From assembly GCF_002994745.2 (NCBI RefSeq), contig NC_037094.1, positions 40,603,456 through 40,667,455 of the forward strand: DNA of 64,000 nucleotides, written 5' to 3'. The DNA comes from Rosa chinensis (lineage: Eukaryota > Streptophyta > Magnoliopsida > Rosales > Rosaceae). Every line of letters begins with the position of its first letter. Position 1 is the first letter of the stretch. The notes under the pieces were generated by a model. That model ran no database searches, was not told where the DNA came from, and saw nothing but the letters and a program-made list of their open reading frames with translations. Made by a program: the position numbers and the translations under genes. Shown in pieces: positions 1 through 10,246 of the stretch.

Positions 1-811
1 TTCACACGGCTATTCCTTCTTTTCCTCTTGGCTTGGATGGCAAAAGATCTCCTAGGGTTTATCTTTCCTTTAAAATTGCCCTAGAAAATCTCCCTAGAAA
101 ATCTAACCGAAATCTTCTTTATATTTCTGATTTTCACGCCAACTTCCTTGTTTATCTCTTAGGATTTCACGGCAAACTCTTTCTAGGGTTTCTTCATTGC
201 GTCACAAACCCTAATTCCATGGGCTTTGTGGGCTTTTAATTCAATTGCCGAAAATCCACTTCATTCTTGAGAGTTCTTGGGCCTCCATGCGCCACCTTTA
301 TGCCATGTCATCATCTAGAGTCTTCAAGAAGCTTCTCTCATGCCATGTCACTTCATTAATTCGATCTCCACTCTTGGTTGGCTCAAGAGTCTTGTTTTGG
401 CAAGCTTTCCTCTCTGGACAGGGTTTCCTGGTTGGACCAGGAAAGCTTCATTTCTTCATTTCTGCTCATTTGTGCTTCCCTTTGTACTTCATCTTGTCTC
501 CCTCCAACGTTGGCTAGCTTCTCTCTCCATTTGTGAGCTCATTTCAGCTCATTTCTGACAAGGACCTGAAAATAGAAATTGTTAGTGAAAAATAGAAACT
601 TCCATAAAATGAAAAATGGCAACTTTCCTAAACTGAAAATGGGAAACTTTCTAAAAATGAAAAATAGAAAATACAAAAATGGAAACTTTCTACAAATAGG
701 AACTTTCCCAATCGAAGAATGGAAACTTTCCTAAACAGAGTTTTATTAAGGAAATAACGCAGAAAATGTAGGGAAATGCAGTTAAAACGTCGCATTAAAA
801 TGCTCCTATCA
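1..811 (-). mobile_element. Family-B LTR fragment, cut by the window edge
   Basis: The right end (about 741-811) is the reverse complement of the family-B LTR start and finishes in GCTCCTATCA, the inverted TGATAGGAGC terminus. The rest matches the U3 of the longer family-B LTRs (I and the 3' LTR of D), with the GAAAGTTTCC-rich stretch at 590-740 and a perfect 9-bp palindrome at 424-444. It abuts satellite at 812, so a minus-strand element was inserted into the satellite. Whether it is a solo LTR or a full element cannot be seen. Short open frames inside it are chance. Confidence 0.85.
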
Positions 812-2233
812 AATCACTGTTCATAAACTCAAATTGAAACAAAGTGATCAAATTGTTTGAAAGAATAACTAGGGCTTTGAATCTCATTAGAACAACGCAT
901 TTAAAGATTTAGAAGCCATTTCACTAAAAGCGAAAGCAAATCCTAAACCCTTGAAGGGAGAAGTTTGGAAATCATTGTTCATAAATTCAAATTACCACAA
1001 AGTGATCAAATTGTTTCAATTTGCAACTAGGGCTTTCAATTTCACTAGATCAACGCATTTAAAGATTTAGAAGCCATTTCACTAAAAGCGAAAGCAAATC
1101 CTAAAACCTAGAAGAGAGAAGTTTGGAAAATCACTGTTCATAAACTCAAATTGAAACAAAGTGATCAAATTGTTTGAAAGAATAACTAGGGCTTTGATTC
1201 TCACTAGAACAACGCATTTAAAGATTTAGAAGCCATTTCACTAAAACCGAAAGCAAATCCTAAACCCTTGAAGGGAGAAATTTGGAAATCATTGTTCATA
1301 AATTCAAATTACCACAAAGTGATCAAATTGTTTCAATTTGCAACTAGGGCTTTGAATCTCACTAGATCAACGCATTTAAAGATTTAGAAGCCATTTCACT
1401 AAAAGCGAAAGCAAATCCTAAACCCTTGAAGGGAGAAGTTTGGAAATCATTGTTCAAAAATTCAAATTACCACAAAGTGATCAAATTGTTTCAATTTGCA
1501 ACTAGGGCTTTGAATCTCACTAGATCAACTCATTTAAAGATTTAGAAGCCATTTCACTAAAAGTGAAAGCAAATCCTAAACCCTAGAAGAGAGAAGTTTG
1601 GAAAATCACTGTTCATAAACTCAAATTGAGACAACATGATCAAATTGTTTTAATTAGCAACTAGGGCTTTGAATGTCACTAGAAAAACGCATTTAAAGAT
1701 TTAGAAGCCATTTCACTAAAAGCGAAAGCAAATCCTAAACCCTAGAAGGGAGAAGTTTGGAAAATCACTATTCATAAACTCAAATTGAAACAAAGTGATC
1801 AAATTGTTTCAATTAGCAACTAAGGCTTTGAATCTCACTAGATCAACGCATTTAAAGATTTAGAAGCCATTTCACTGAAAGCGAAAGCAAATCCTAAACT
1901 CTAGAAGAGAGAAGTTTGGAAAATAACTGTTCATAAACTCAAATGGAAACAAAGTGATCAAATTGTTTGAAAGAATGACTAGGGCTTGGAATATCACTAG
2001 AACAACACATTTAAAGATTTAGAAGCCATTTCACTCAAAGCAAAAGCAAATCCTGAACCCTAGAAGAGAGAAGTTTAGAAATCACTGTTCATAAATTCAA
2101 ATTGAAACAAAGTGATCAAATTCTTTCAATTAGGAACTAGGGCTTTGAATGTCACTAGAAAAACGCGTTTTTCACTAAAAGTGATAGCAAATCCTCATAC
2201 CTAGAAGGGAGAAGTTTGGAAATCTCTGTTCAT
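812..2233. repeat. Satellite array, 158-159 bp monomer (left block)
   Basis: The landmark TGTTCAT recurs at about 818, 976, 1135, 1293, 1451, 1610, 1769, 1928 and 2086, a spacing of 158-159 bp. A last shortened unit of about 141 bp lacks part of the ACGCATTTAAAGATTTAGAA segment. Monomers end in a telomere-like CCTAAACCCTAGAAG stretch. Two subtypes alternate at the start: one with GAAACAAAGTG and GAAAGAATAAC, the other with ACCACAAAGTG and CAATTTGCAAC. This gives a dimer of about 317 bp. No coding potential is seen. Bases 2229-2233 (TTCAT) are the target duplicated by the solo LTR. Confidence 0.93.
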
Positions 2234-4247
2234 TGATAGGAGCATTTTAATGCGACATTTTAACTGTTATTTCCCTATATTTTCTGCATTATTTCCTTAA
2301 TAAAACTCTGTTTAGGAAAGTTTCCATTCTTCGAATGGGAAAGTTCCTAATTGTGGAAAGTTTCCGTTTTGTAGTTTCTATTTTTCATTTTTAGAAAGTT
2401 TCCATTTTAGTTTAAGAAAGTTTCCATTTCTTATTTTAGAAAGCTTCTATTTTCAGGTTTTTGGAATAAATAAGCAGAATTGAGTTCATAAATGGAACGA
2501 GAAGTTTCATGAAGATGACATGGCAAGGAGAGAATCAAGGAAGAGTTTTATTAAAAAAAGGAAAATATATTTTCCTTGGGGATTAAATTTGCCGTGTAAT
2601 ACTTAAGGAAAAACAAGGTGACAACGTGGGAATTGAAGATGATTGATTGAGGATTTCAAGGAGAGATTTTCTTGGGAGACTTTTATGGAAAGAAATATTG
2701 TTGGAGGAATAATTTGGTGTGATTGCCAATGTGAAAATCAGAAATAATCAAGGAGATGACGCCAAGAGAGATTCAAGGGAGATATTTATGGAAGGAAAAT
2801 ATGTGTGCACCAAGGAAAAGCTAAAAAGGCGTCTAGATTCATCCCTAAATTCCCTAAAGGAATGTTGGCCGAAATTCATGAAGAAAATCAGAATAATTTC
2901 AAGGAAATTCGGCAATTAAATATTAGGGAGGTATTTTAGAGAATTATGATTGGTTGGAACACATCACAAGGCTTACTTGGCATTCTATGATTGGTTGGAC
3001 CACATCACAAGCTTACTTGGCGAATTATCATTGGTTGAAGCTATGTGGAAAATTCTGATTGCTTTGTGAACCCTAGCCATGCTCCTATATAAAACTCCCC
3101 CTTTCTCAACGTCAAGGGTTCCTCTCCCCCATACAATTTACACTTTAGAAAAAAATCAGAAAATCTTCTTAGCATAGCCATGAGTTTCTCCATCCTCTAG
3201 TCATCTCCACGAGTTCAAGCAAGGCCAAGGGAGAAGAAGCATAGCCGTGAGCATCCATCATCCATCTCCAACCTTGAAGCTTGCTTTCGAGATTCAAGAG
3301 ACCACCACATCAATCGTTCATCACCATCCCCATCTCACGGTGTAATCCGATTCTCCTTTGTAACCTTTGCTTTGAATTTCGTTGGTTATGAACTAGTTGA
3401 CATATGTGTTTGAACAAATATTAATTTATGGAATTTTATGATTAATTGAGAATTTTCAGATTCATATATTGTGATTCGAGAGTTGCTTATGTGGGTTTGT
3501 TTAATTAAATTTGCGTTATAGATAACTTTTGTATTTTAATCTTATGTGGTTGCAAACACTTAGGGTTTCGATATAATTGGTGCTAGGTTTAAGAACATGA
3601 AATCGACTTTTCGTTTTGTGTAAACTTGAATCAAAGTAGTAAAGGTTTTGTACAAAGATCGAATTTAATTAACGAGGATTGCAATTAGGTGGACTTTTCC
3701 ATACTAAGTTGTACACTTGAGTTGATAGCCTTTCTCTATATGTAATGCGTTAAACATGACATGATTGACTAGCTTTCTAGGGTTTGATTGCATGTTTGAT
3801 AGGATTAATCTAGGTGCTTTCGCTTAGGTTAATTAGCATTGAAAAGTAAAAAATGGGAATTCATTTGCTTTCGAATGTTTCACATGATCAACTCCTTTCT
3901 CATGACTTAGATGAACAATATTAGGGTTTGAGTCAATTTTAATCATATGTTTCGATTTTGATCCTTGTTCTCTCATTCCATTCGTATTTTTATGTTTTTG
4001 CATTTTAATTGTTTTGTTAACTTAGTTTTATTTTCGAAAAACCAAAAACAAAATTCCCCCTTTTCGTGTACAATGTTTATAGTTGTGAATATCTTTGTGA
4101 ATATTATACTCTGTTTTAATTTTAATTGTTTAATTGTTTTGCAATTACAGGTGTACCCTCAATCCCTGGAATAGAACGATCCCTATTTGCTTATACTACT
4201 AACGATATTTTTAGGGTTAAATTATGCGCTTGCTTTCGGGCGCATCA
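2234..4247 (+). mobile_element. Solo LTR, family B (TSD TTCAT)
   Basis: A complete 2014-bp LTR from TGATAGGAGC to GCGCATCA, flanked by TTCAT at 2229-2233 and 4248-4252 and by satellite on both sides. No internal region remains, so it is the product of recombination between the two LTRs of a former full element. It belongs to the roughly 2.0-kb subtype shared with E and H. A 66-residue open frame at 2719-2919 recurs in those LTRs but is judged a chance frame in U3. Confidence 0.95.
3086..3094 (+). promoter_or_regulatory. TATA box of the solo LTR
   Basis: TATATAAAA, followed about 30 bp on by a pyrimidine-rich stretch at which transcription could start. The equivalent position holds a TATA element in the other family-B LTRs. 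This supports a U3-R boundary near 3115-3130. It is predicted from sequence only. Confidence 0.6.
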
Positions 4248-5805
4248 TTCATAAATTAAAATTTAAACAAAGTGATCAAATTGTTTGAAAGGAATAACTT
4301 GGGCTTTGAATAGCACTAGAACAACACATTTAAAGATTTAGAAGCCATTTCACTAAAAGCAAAATCAAATCCTAAACCCTAGAAGAGAGAAGTTTGGAAA
4401 ATCACTGTTCATAAACTCAAATGGAGACAAAGTGATCAAATTGTTTGAAAGAATAACTAGGGCTTTGAATCTCACTAGAACAACACATTTAAAGATTTAG
4501 AAGCCATTTCACTAAAAGCGAAAGCAAATCCTAAACCCTAGAAGAGAGAAGTTTTGAAATTCACTGTTCTTAGACTCAAATTGAAACAAAGTGATCAAAT
4601 TGTTTGAAAGAATAACTAAGGCTTTGAATGTCACCTGAACAACGCATTTAAAGATTTAGAAGCCATTTCAAGAAAAGCAAATCCTAAACCCAAGAAGAGA
4701 GAAGTTTGGAAAATCACTGTTCATAAACTCAAATTGAAACGAAGTGATCAAATTGTTTCAATTAGCAACTGGGGCTTTGAACGTCACTAGAAAAACGCGT
4801 TTAAAGATTTAGAAGCCATTTCACTAAAAGCGATAACAAATCCTAATCCCTAGAAGGGTGAGGTTTGAAAATCACTGTTCATAAATTCAAATTGAAACAA
4901 AGTAATCAAATTGTTTGAAAGAATAACTAGGGCTTTGAATCGCACTAGAATAACACATTTAAAGATTTAGAAGCCATTTCACCAAAAGCAAAAGCAAATC
5001 CTAAACCCTAGAAGAGAGTAGTTTGGAAATCACTGTTCATCAATTCAAATTGAAACAAAGTGATCAAATTGTTTCAATTAGCAACTAGGGGTTTGAATGT
5101 CACTAGAAAAAGCGTTTAAAGATTTAGAAGCAATTTCAGTAAAAGCGATAGCAAATCCTAAACCCTAGAAAGGAGAAGTTTGGAAATCACTGTTCATAAA
5201 TTCAAACTGAAACAAAGGGATCAAATTGCTTGAAAGAATAACTGTGGCTTTGAATGTCACTAGAACAACGCATTTAAAGATTTAGAAACCATTTCACAAA
5301 AAGCGAAAGCAAATCCTAAACCCTAGAAGGAAGAAGTTTTGAAATCACTGTTCATAAATTCAAATTGAAACAAAGTGATCAAATTGTTTCAATTAGCAAC
5401 TAGGGATTTGAATCTTACTAGATCAACGCATTTAAAGATTTAGAAGCCATTTCACTAAAAGCGAAAGCAAATCCTAAACCCTAGAAGAGAGAAGTTTTGA
5501 AAATCACTGTTCAAAAACTCAAATTGAAACAAAGTGATCAAATTGTTTGAAAGAATAACTAGGGCTTTGAATCTCACTAGAACAACGCATTTAAAGATTT
5601 AGAAGCCATTTCACTAAAAGCAAAAGCAAATCCTAAACCCTAGAAGAGAAGTTTGGAAAATCACTGTTCATAAACTAAAATTGAATCAAAGTGATCAAAT
5701 TGTTTAAATTAGCAACTAGGTCTTTGAACGACCATAGAAAAACGCGTTTAAAGATTTAGACGCCATTTCACTAAAAGCGATAAGAAATTCTAAACCCTAG
5801 AAGGG
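4248..5805. repeat. Satellite array, 158 bp monomer (right block)
   Basis: Continuation of the same array after the solo LTR. TGTTCAT landmarks fall at about 4406, 4565, 4718, 4876, 5034, 5191, 5349, 5508 and 5665, a spacing of 153-159 bp. Monomers are more divergent than in the left block. The array is cut at 5805 by the family-B LTR starting at 5806. Confidence 0.92.
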
Positions 5806-7373
5806 TGATAGGAGCATTTTAATGCGACGTTTTAACTGCATTTCCCTACATTTCTTGCGCCATTTCCTTGAAAAATCCTTGTTTTGGAAAGTTTCCATTC
5901 TTTGATTGGGAAAGTTCCTTATTGTAGAAAGTTTCCATTTTTGTAGTTTTCTCATTTCTGGCAAGTTTCCATTTTCAGTTTAGGAAAGTTTCTATTTCTC
6001 ACTTTTAGTAAGTTTCCATTTTTCATTTTTAGAAAGCTTCTATTTTTCAAAAGTTTCTATTTTTCATACTAGTTTCTATTTTCAGGACCTCCGAGCTAAA
6101 ATGTGGAAATGAACGCACGAATGGAAAGAGGAGCTTGCGAACATCAAGACGAACGAATATGAGAGAAATCGGGCCACAGAAATGAGCAGAAATGAAGAAA
6201 TAAGCTTTCCTAATCCAACCAGGAAATCCTGCAAAATGGAGGAAGGTTTCCCTAGCAAGTTTCCAACGCAACCATGAAAAAGAAATGGAAAAATAATGTG
6301 CTTTGCGTTGGAAAATGAGAAGGCTTGAAGATGAAGCAACAAAGCCCAAGAACTCTATGGATTTTCGGCAAATGGATCAAAGGCCCACAAAAGCCCATAC
6401 AATTAGGGTTTGTGACGCAAACCCTAGCCCTAAAGATGTTTTGCCGTGAAATCCTAAAGATAAACAAGAAGGTGGCGTCAAAAATCAGAATTATATGTGG
6501 AGATTTTCTAAGGAGATTTTCTAGGGCTATTTTTATGGAAAGAAAATACTTGGAAATAAACCCTAGAAGGATTGCCGTGAAGAATGAAGAGGAAAACAAG
6601 GGAGGCAACGTGAAACCCTAGCAAGATGACGCCAAAAGATATTCCCTAGAGATTTTTAAGGAAAGAGAAAAAGGTGGAGACCAAGAAAAGCTCAAAAGAA
6701 GTCTAGATACATTCCTACATTCCCTAAAGAGTTTTGGCCGAATTTGGAAGCATAAAATCAGAAATTATCTCTTTATTTCGGCAAGAATTATTTAGGGAAT
6801 TAATATTGGAATTTTGTGATTGGTTGAACCACCTCATAGGGCTTATGTGGCAAGAAATCATTGGAGGAAATTATGTGGAGGAAGCAAGCTATTGCCGTGA
6901 GTTTCTCTAGGGTTTTTCCACGGCTTGGAGACCTAGGGGCCGTCCCCTATATATTCTCACACATTCTCAACGTCAGGGGTTCCATTTTTTACGTTTTACA
7001 CTTTGAAGAAAAAAATCAGAAAACTCTCTCTAGCCTAGCCGTGTTCATCTCCATCCTCTAGGGCAACCACGAAGTTCAAGCAAGGCCAAGGAAGAAGAAG
7101 ACAAGCCGTGCACATCATCCATCACCATCCTTGAAGATTGCTTTCGAAATTCAAGAGACCATTCATCACTTCATTCACCTCATCTTCATCACGGTGTAAT
7201 CCGATTCTCCTTGTAACCTTTGCTTTGTAATTTTCAATTGGCTATGCCTTAGTTGACACAATTGTTTGAACAAATATTGATTTCTGAAATTTTATGATTA
7301 ATTGTTAATTTTCAGATTCATATATTGCGATTTATGGTTGCTTTTGTGTGAGTGTTTGATTGAATTTGCATGA
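5806..7373 (+). mobile_element. Family-B LTR, left piece (split by A1)
   Basis: Starts TGATAGGAGCATTTTAATGC directly after satellite. A TATA-like CTATATATT lies near 6947. At 7373 it is broken by element A1. The LTR resumes at 19606 and is lost near 20283, before its 3' end. It differs clearly, by eye by well over 5 per cent, from the LTR at 33480, so it need not be the original 5' LTR of D. Short open frames on both strands (for example 6047-6349 and 6252-6608) are not supported as genes. Confidence 0.85.
7369..7373 (+). repeat. Target-site duplication CATGA, left copy of A1
   Basis: CATGA at 7369-7373 matches CATGA at 19606-19610. Element I carries the homologous LTR stretch without an insertion, reading TTTGCATGATAGAAATC near 49255, so the empty site can be read inside this window. 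Confidence 0.95.
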
Positions 7374-9184
7374 TGATAGGAGCAAAAAGTGTGACGATAT
7401 TATTGAATATGTACCCCATTTTTAGCCTTGTTTCTCCCTTAAGTTTAGTGTTTTTAGTCATTGAGTCGTTTTTAGAGTCTTGTTGAGTGTTTGGAGTGAA
7501 ATAGGCGGAAAAAGTAAAATTCATGAAAAATCCTAGCTGGATCAGGATTCCTAACTGTCAACTATTTTTGCGGTCTTTACATTTTATTTTCTCTAGAAAA
7601 TTCTGATATTCTCCTGCTTGTTGTAGGAAACATTACCTGGTTGAACTCTTGGAAACAGCAATGATGGAGTCATAAAATAAAGCATTAAGATATTTGACCA
7701 AGCAATGAAGAAGGGGAATAAAGGAGAAAGATGTTTTCAGTTGGGGAATAAAGGAGAAAGATGTTTTCAGTTGAAGAATAAAAGAGAAAGATGTTTCAAC
7801 TGAAAAATAAATAAGAAAAAGATGTTTCAGCTTGGAAATTAAAGGAATTGCCCCATTATGAGAGGAGTTAAGGCCTTAAAGGAGAAAGATGTTTCAACTG
7901 GAAAATTAAAGGAAATACGGTGCAATCTCATCCGTCCAATGATGAAGGGTATGATCGACAAAAGCCAACCAATGCTCCCCTATAAATAGACAACGTCCAG
8001 AACTGAATTTGCATCACTTCCCAGCCAAGATCACTTCCCAGCCAAGATAATTCATTGCCTATCACTTCCCGGCCTATCACTTCCCAGCCAAGATAATTCA
8101 TTGCCTATCACTTCCTAGCCAAAAACTTTTCCAAGACTCTACCCAATTCACTCCTTAAACTTCCATCACCTACAAGACCGTGACACCATCCATCCATCAA
8201 TCTACAAAGCTCTAAGGCGCTGAGTCAAGGACGCTCCACCACCATAGCAGAGACGAGTTCATCACCTTGTTGCTAAGCCGCTGAGGAAAGCTTCAAAGTG
8301 TAACTATGACTCTACTTATATTTTTTGTTTCGGTTTTGTGTGTTTCAATTTGCAAGTTGTGTAATTGGAGACATGAGATTTTCAGAATATTTTTATTAAT
8401 ATTTTTGAGATTTTCAGTTTATTATTGAGTTAAATTCGAGAATTCTTTTATGATGCATGTTATAATCTTGTGCCCTTTTTCGTGTTTAGGTCATTTTCAG
8501 AGTTAGGTTCATAAGTTTGCATGCTAGAATAACGGTGAGAGTTCTTGTGTGTTTGCTTTATTTGCCAAGAGTAATTGTTATTTGTTAAGACGCTGAGTTA
8601 AACAAGTAGCAATTAGTTCTAAAAAGTGGTAAAAATCATGCTTTAATGATTAAATGATTCTGGAAATTACATGTTACATTCTATGTGTAATGGTTAATTT
8701 GCACGTGTGAGTTGATTCGAGGGTTAGATAATACTACTAGTTAAGAGAATTACGCTGAGTGTTTTCGAAATTTAGTAGTATTAGGCTTGGTAAGGACTTT
8801 TCCGATCCAAACCTACATTAGAACGAATCAGATAAATGGATTGATCCGCTGAGGCTTTTCATTTTGGCTCTTATCTAGGCATTTAAGGTGGGCACATTTT
8901 TGTAGCATGTTGAAATGAATTTTCTGTTTTTACACTTAGTAATTTTCGAGTGGTATTGGTCTAGGTTAGGGAAGTCGATCATTGTATATAGTTTTATTTG
9001 TTTTGTTTTTATTTTAAGTAGCTTAGGAACCAAATTTGAACACCCCCATTTTATTCTTTTATTTGTTAATTGACCTTTTTGTGTAGGTGTACCCTACAAT
9101 CCCCGGACTGAACGATCCCTGCTTATCCTATACTGACAACTACATTTTTCAGGGTTAAATTGTGAGGCTATTTCAGCCGCATCA
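7374..9184 (+). repeat. A1 5' LTR
   Basis: 1811 bp, TG to CA. U3 contains about five imperfect copies of a roughly 30-bp unit built around GGAGAAAGATGTTTCA (7710-7910). Then come CCAAT at 7969-7973 and TATAAATA at 7981-7988. Downstream of the start region is a repeat of CACTTCCCAGCC (about 8015-8125). A T-rich stretch runs from about 8298 to 9086. The last 90 bp carry CAATCCCCGG (9097-9106), complementary to the PBS. Confidence 0.96.
7981..7988 (+). promoter_or_regulatory. A1 5' LTR TATA box
   Basis: TATAAATA with CCAAT 8 bp upstream, placed after the U3 repeats. The same motif is at 18402-18409 in the 3' LTR and at 45774-45781 in G, and inverted at 27830-27837 in C. It is the likely promoter of the genomic RNA. 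Confidence 0.7.
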
Positions 9185-9189
9185 ATTTT

Positions 9190-9210
9190 TGGCGCCGTTG
9201 CCGGGGATTG
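9190..9210 (+). promoter_or_regulatory. A1 primer-binding site (tRNA-Asp)
   Basis: TGGCGCCGTTGCCGGGGA plus ATTG-like tail, 5 nt after the LTR end. It is complementary to the CCA end of plant tRNA-Asp(GTC), the primer typical of the Athila lineage. Confidence 0.95.
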
Positions 9211-10246
9211 TTAAAATCCCTTACACTTAAAGTGTCATCGATTTTGTTGTATATAGAATGCATGCTAATTTTTGTACTACACTTGTGGAATGGTGACAAA
9301 TTACGATTTCGGTTAGGCCAAGCTTTAATTGTGATTTAGTTTAAGTTTTATGAGTGTTACAAAATTAAGCATGTCTTTTATCATTGTTGTACAATTTGTA
9401 GAAGTTTTTTTTTTTTTACCATATTGTAAATTGAATGTGTTTCACTTAGATTTTTTTTTTCAGCATGTTGTAAATTGTATGTGTTTCACTTAGATTTTTA
9501 TACTTAGGTTATGAATTTAGCTAAATACTTAATTGTTGTAAGTGTGTAAAATCGTATGAGTAGACAAGGGCCCTTTTGTTAATATTGGCCTAAACCCTTC
9601 ATTAGTACCTTGCTGAGGTCTCTTGAGGTTGAGGGCGGCCTTTATTAGCACTTGGAGAACAGTCTAACACATAAGTTAATTTCCCAGCTGAGTAAGGGCA
9701 TACGGATGGTGTCTTAGATAGGGACCCTGGGTGATGGGTTCAATTGGATCTCAGAGATACTATAGAATGAGCGTAAACCACTATGTGGGAGTAGCCGATA
9801 GGGGCCTAAACCTCAATGAGGGAGTAGCCTCCGTAGTATCACTAAAATGAGTCCTCCCTCTCACTTACCTCTTAATCTGGCCATCCAGCCTTCTGAAACA
9901 AAGGAAAGAGACTTATGTCTAGGCGACTATCCCTATATCGTATCTCACCAATAGTAGTGGTTTCTATTGGGCTCGACTTACAACTTAGAATCAATTGAGA
10001 TATTAACTATGTTTATAACAAACTAAAAAAAAAAAAATGTTGTGTGACATGCTTAAGGTATATTGGATTAAACATGACCTTGTCGAGGGTAGCTGTTCTA
10101 TAGTCCCATTGCACAAACAAGGTCCTCTGTTCCAGTACCTAAGTATGTAAATGTAAAAGTAACTTAGAAAGTAGGAAAGGCATAATGTTTGTATTTCGAA
10201 CCTTGTATATGTTACTAACACTTGATTTGGTCTTAAAGGTCCATGA
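9211..10246 (+). other. A1 non-coding leader
   Basis: About 1 kb between PBS and gag with no convincing frame. It includes a block (about 9540-10140) that is recognisably the same as leader blocks in F, I, C, E, G and H, starting near GGGCCCTTTTGTTAATATTGG and ending near the CCATTGCAC motif. Conservation across two families and retention in coding-less elements suggest an RNA role such as packaging, dimerisation or translation control. That role is inference. Confidence 0.75.

Noticed and set aside
812..2233. CRISPR-like regular repeats
   Set aside because: Units are contiguous 158-159 bp monomers without distinct spacers, in plant DNA.
2719..2919. 66-codon frame repeated in five family-B LTRs (also 36455-36655, 41295-41495, 54751-54951, 59775-59975)
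   Set aside because: It lies in U3 upstream of the TATA box. The copies are near-identical because the LTRs are, and the longer LTR subtype does not keep it. No domain is recognisable.
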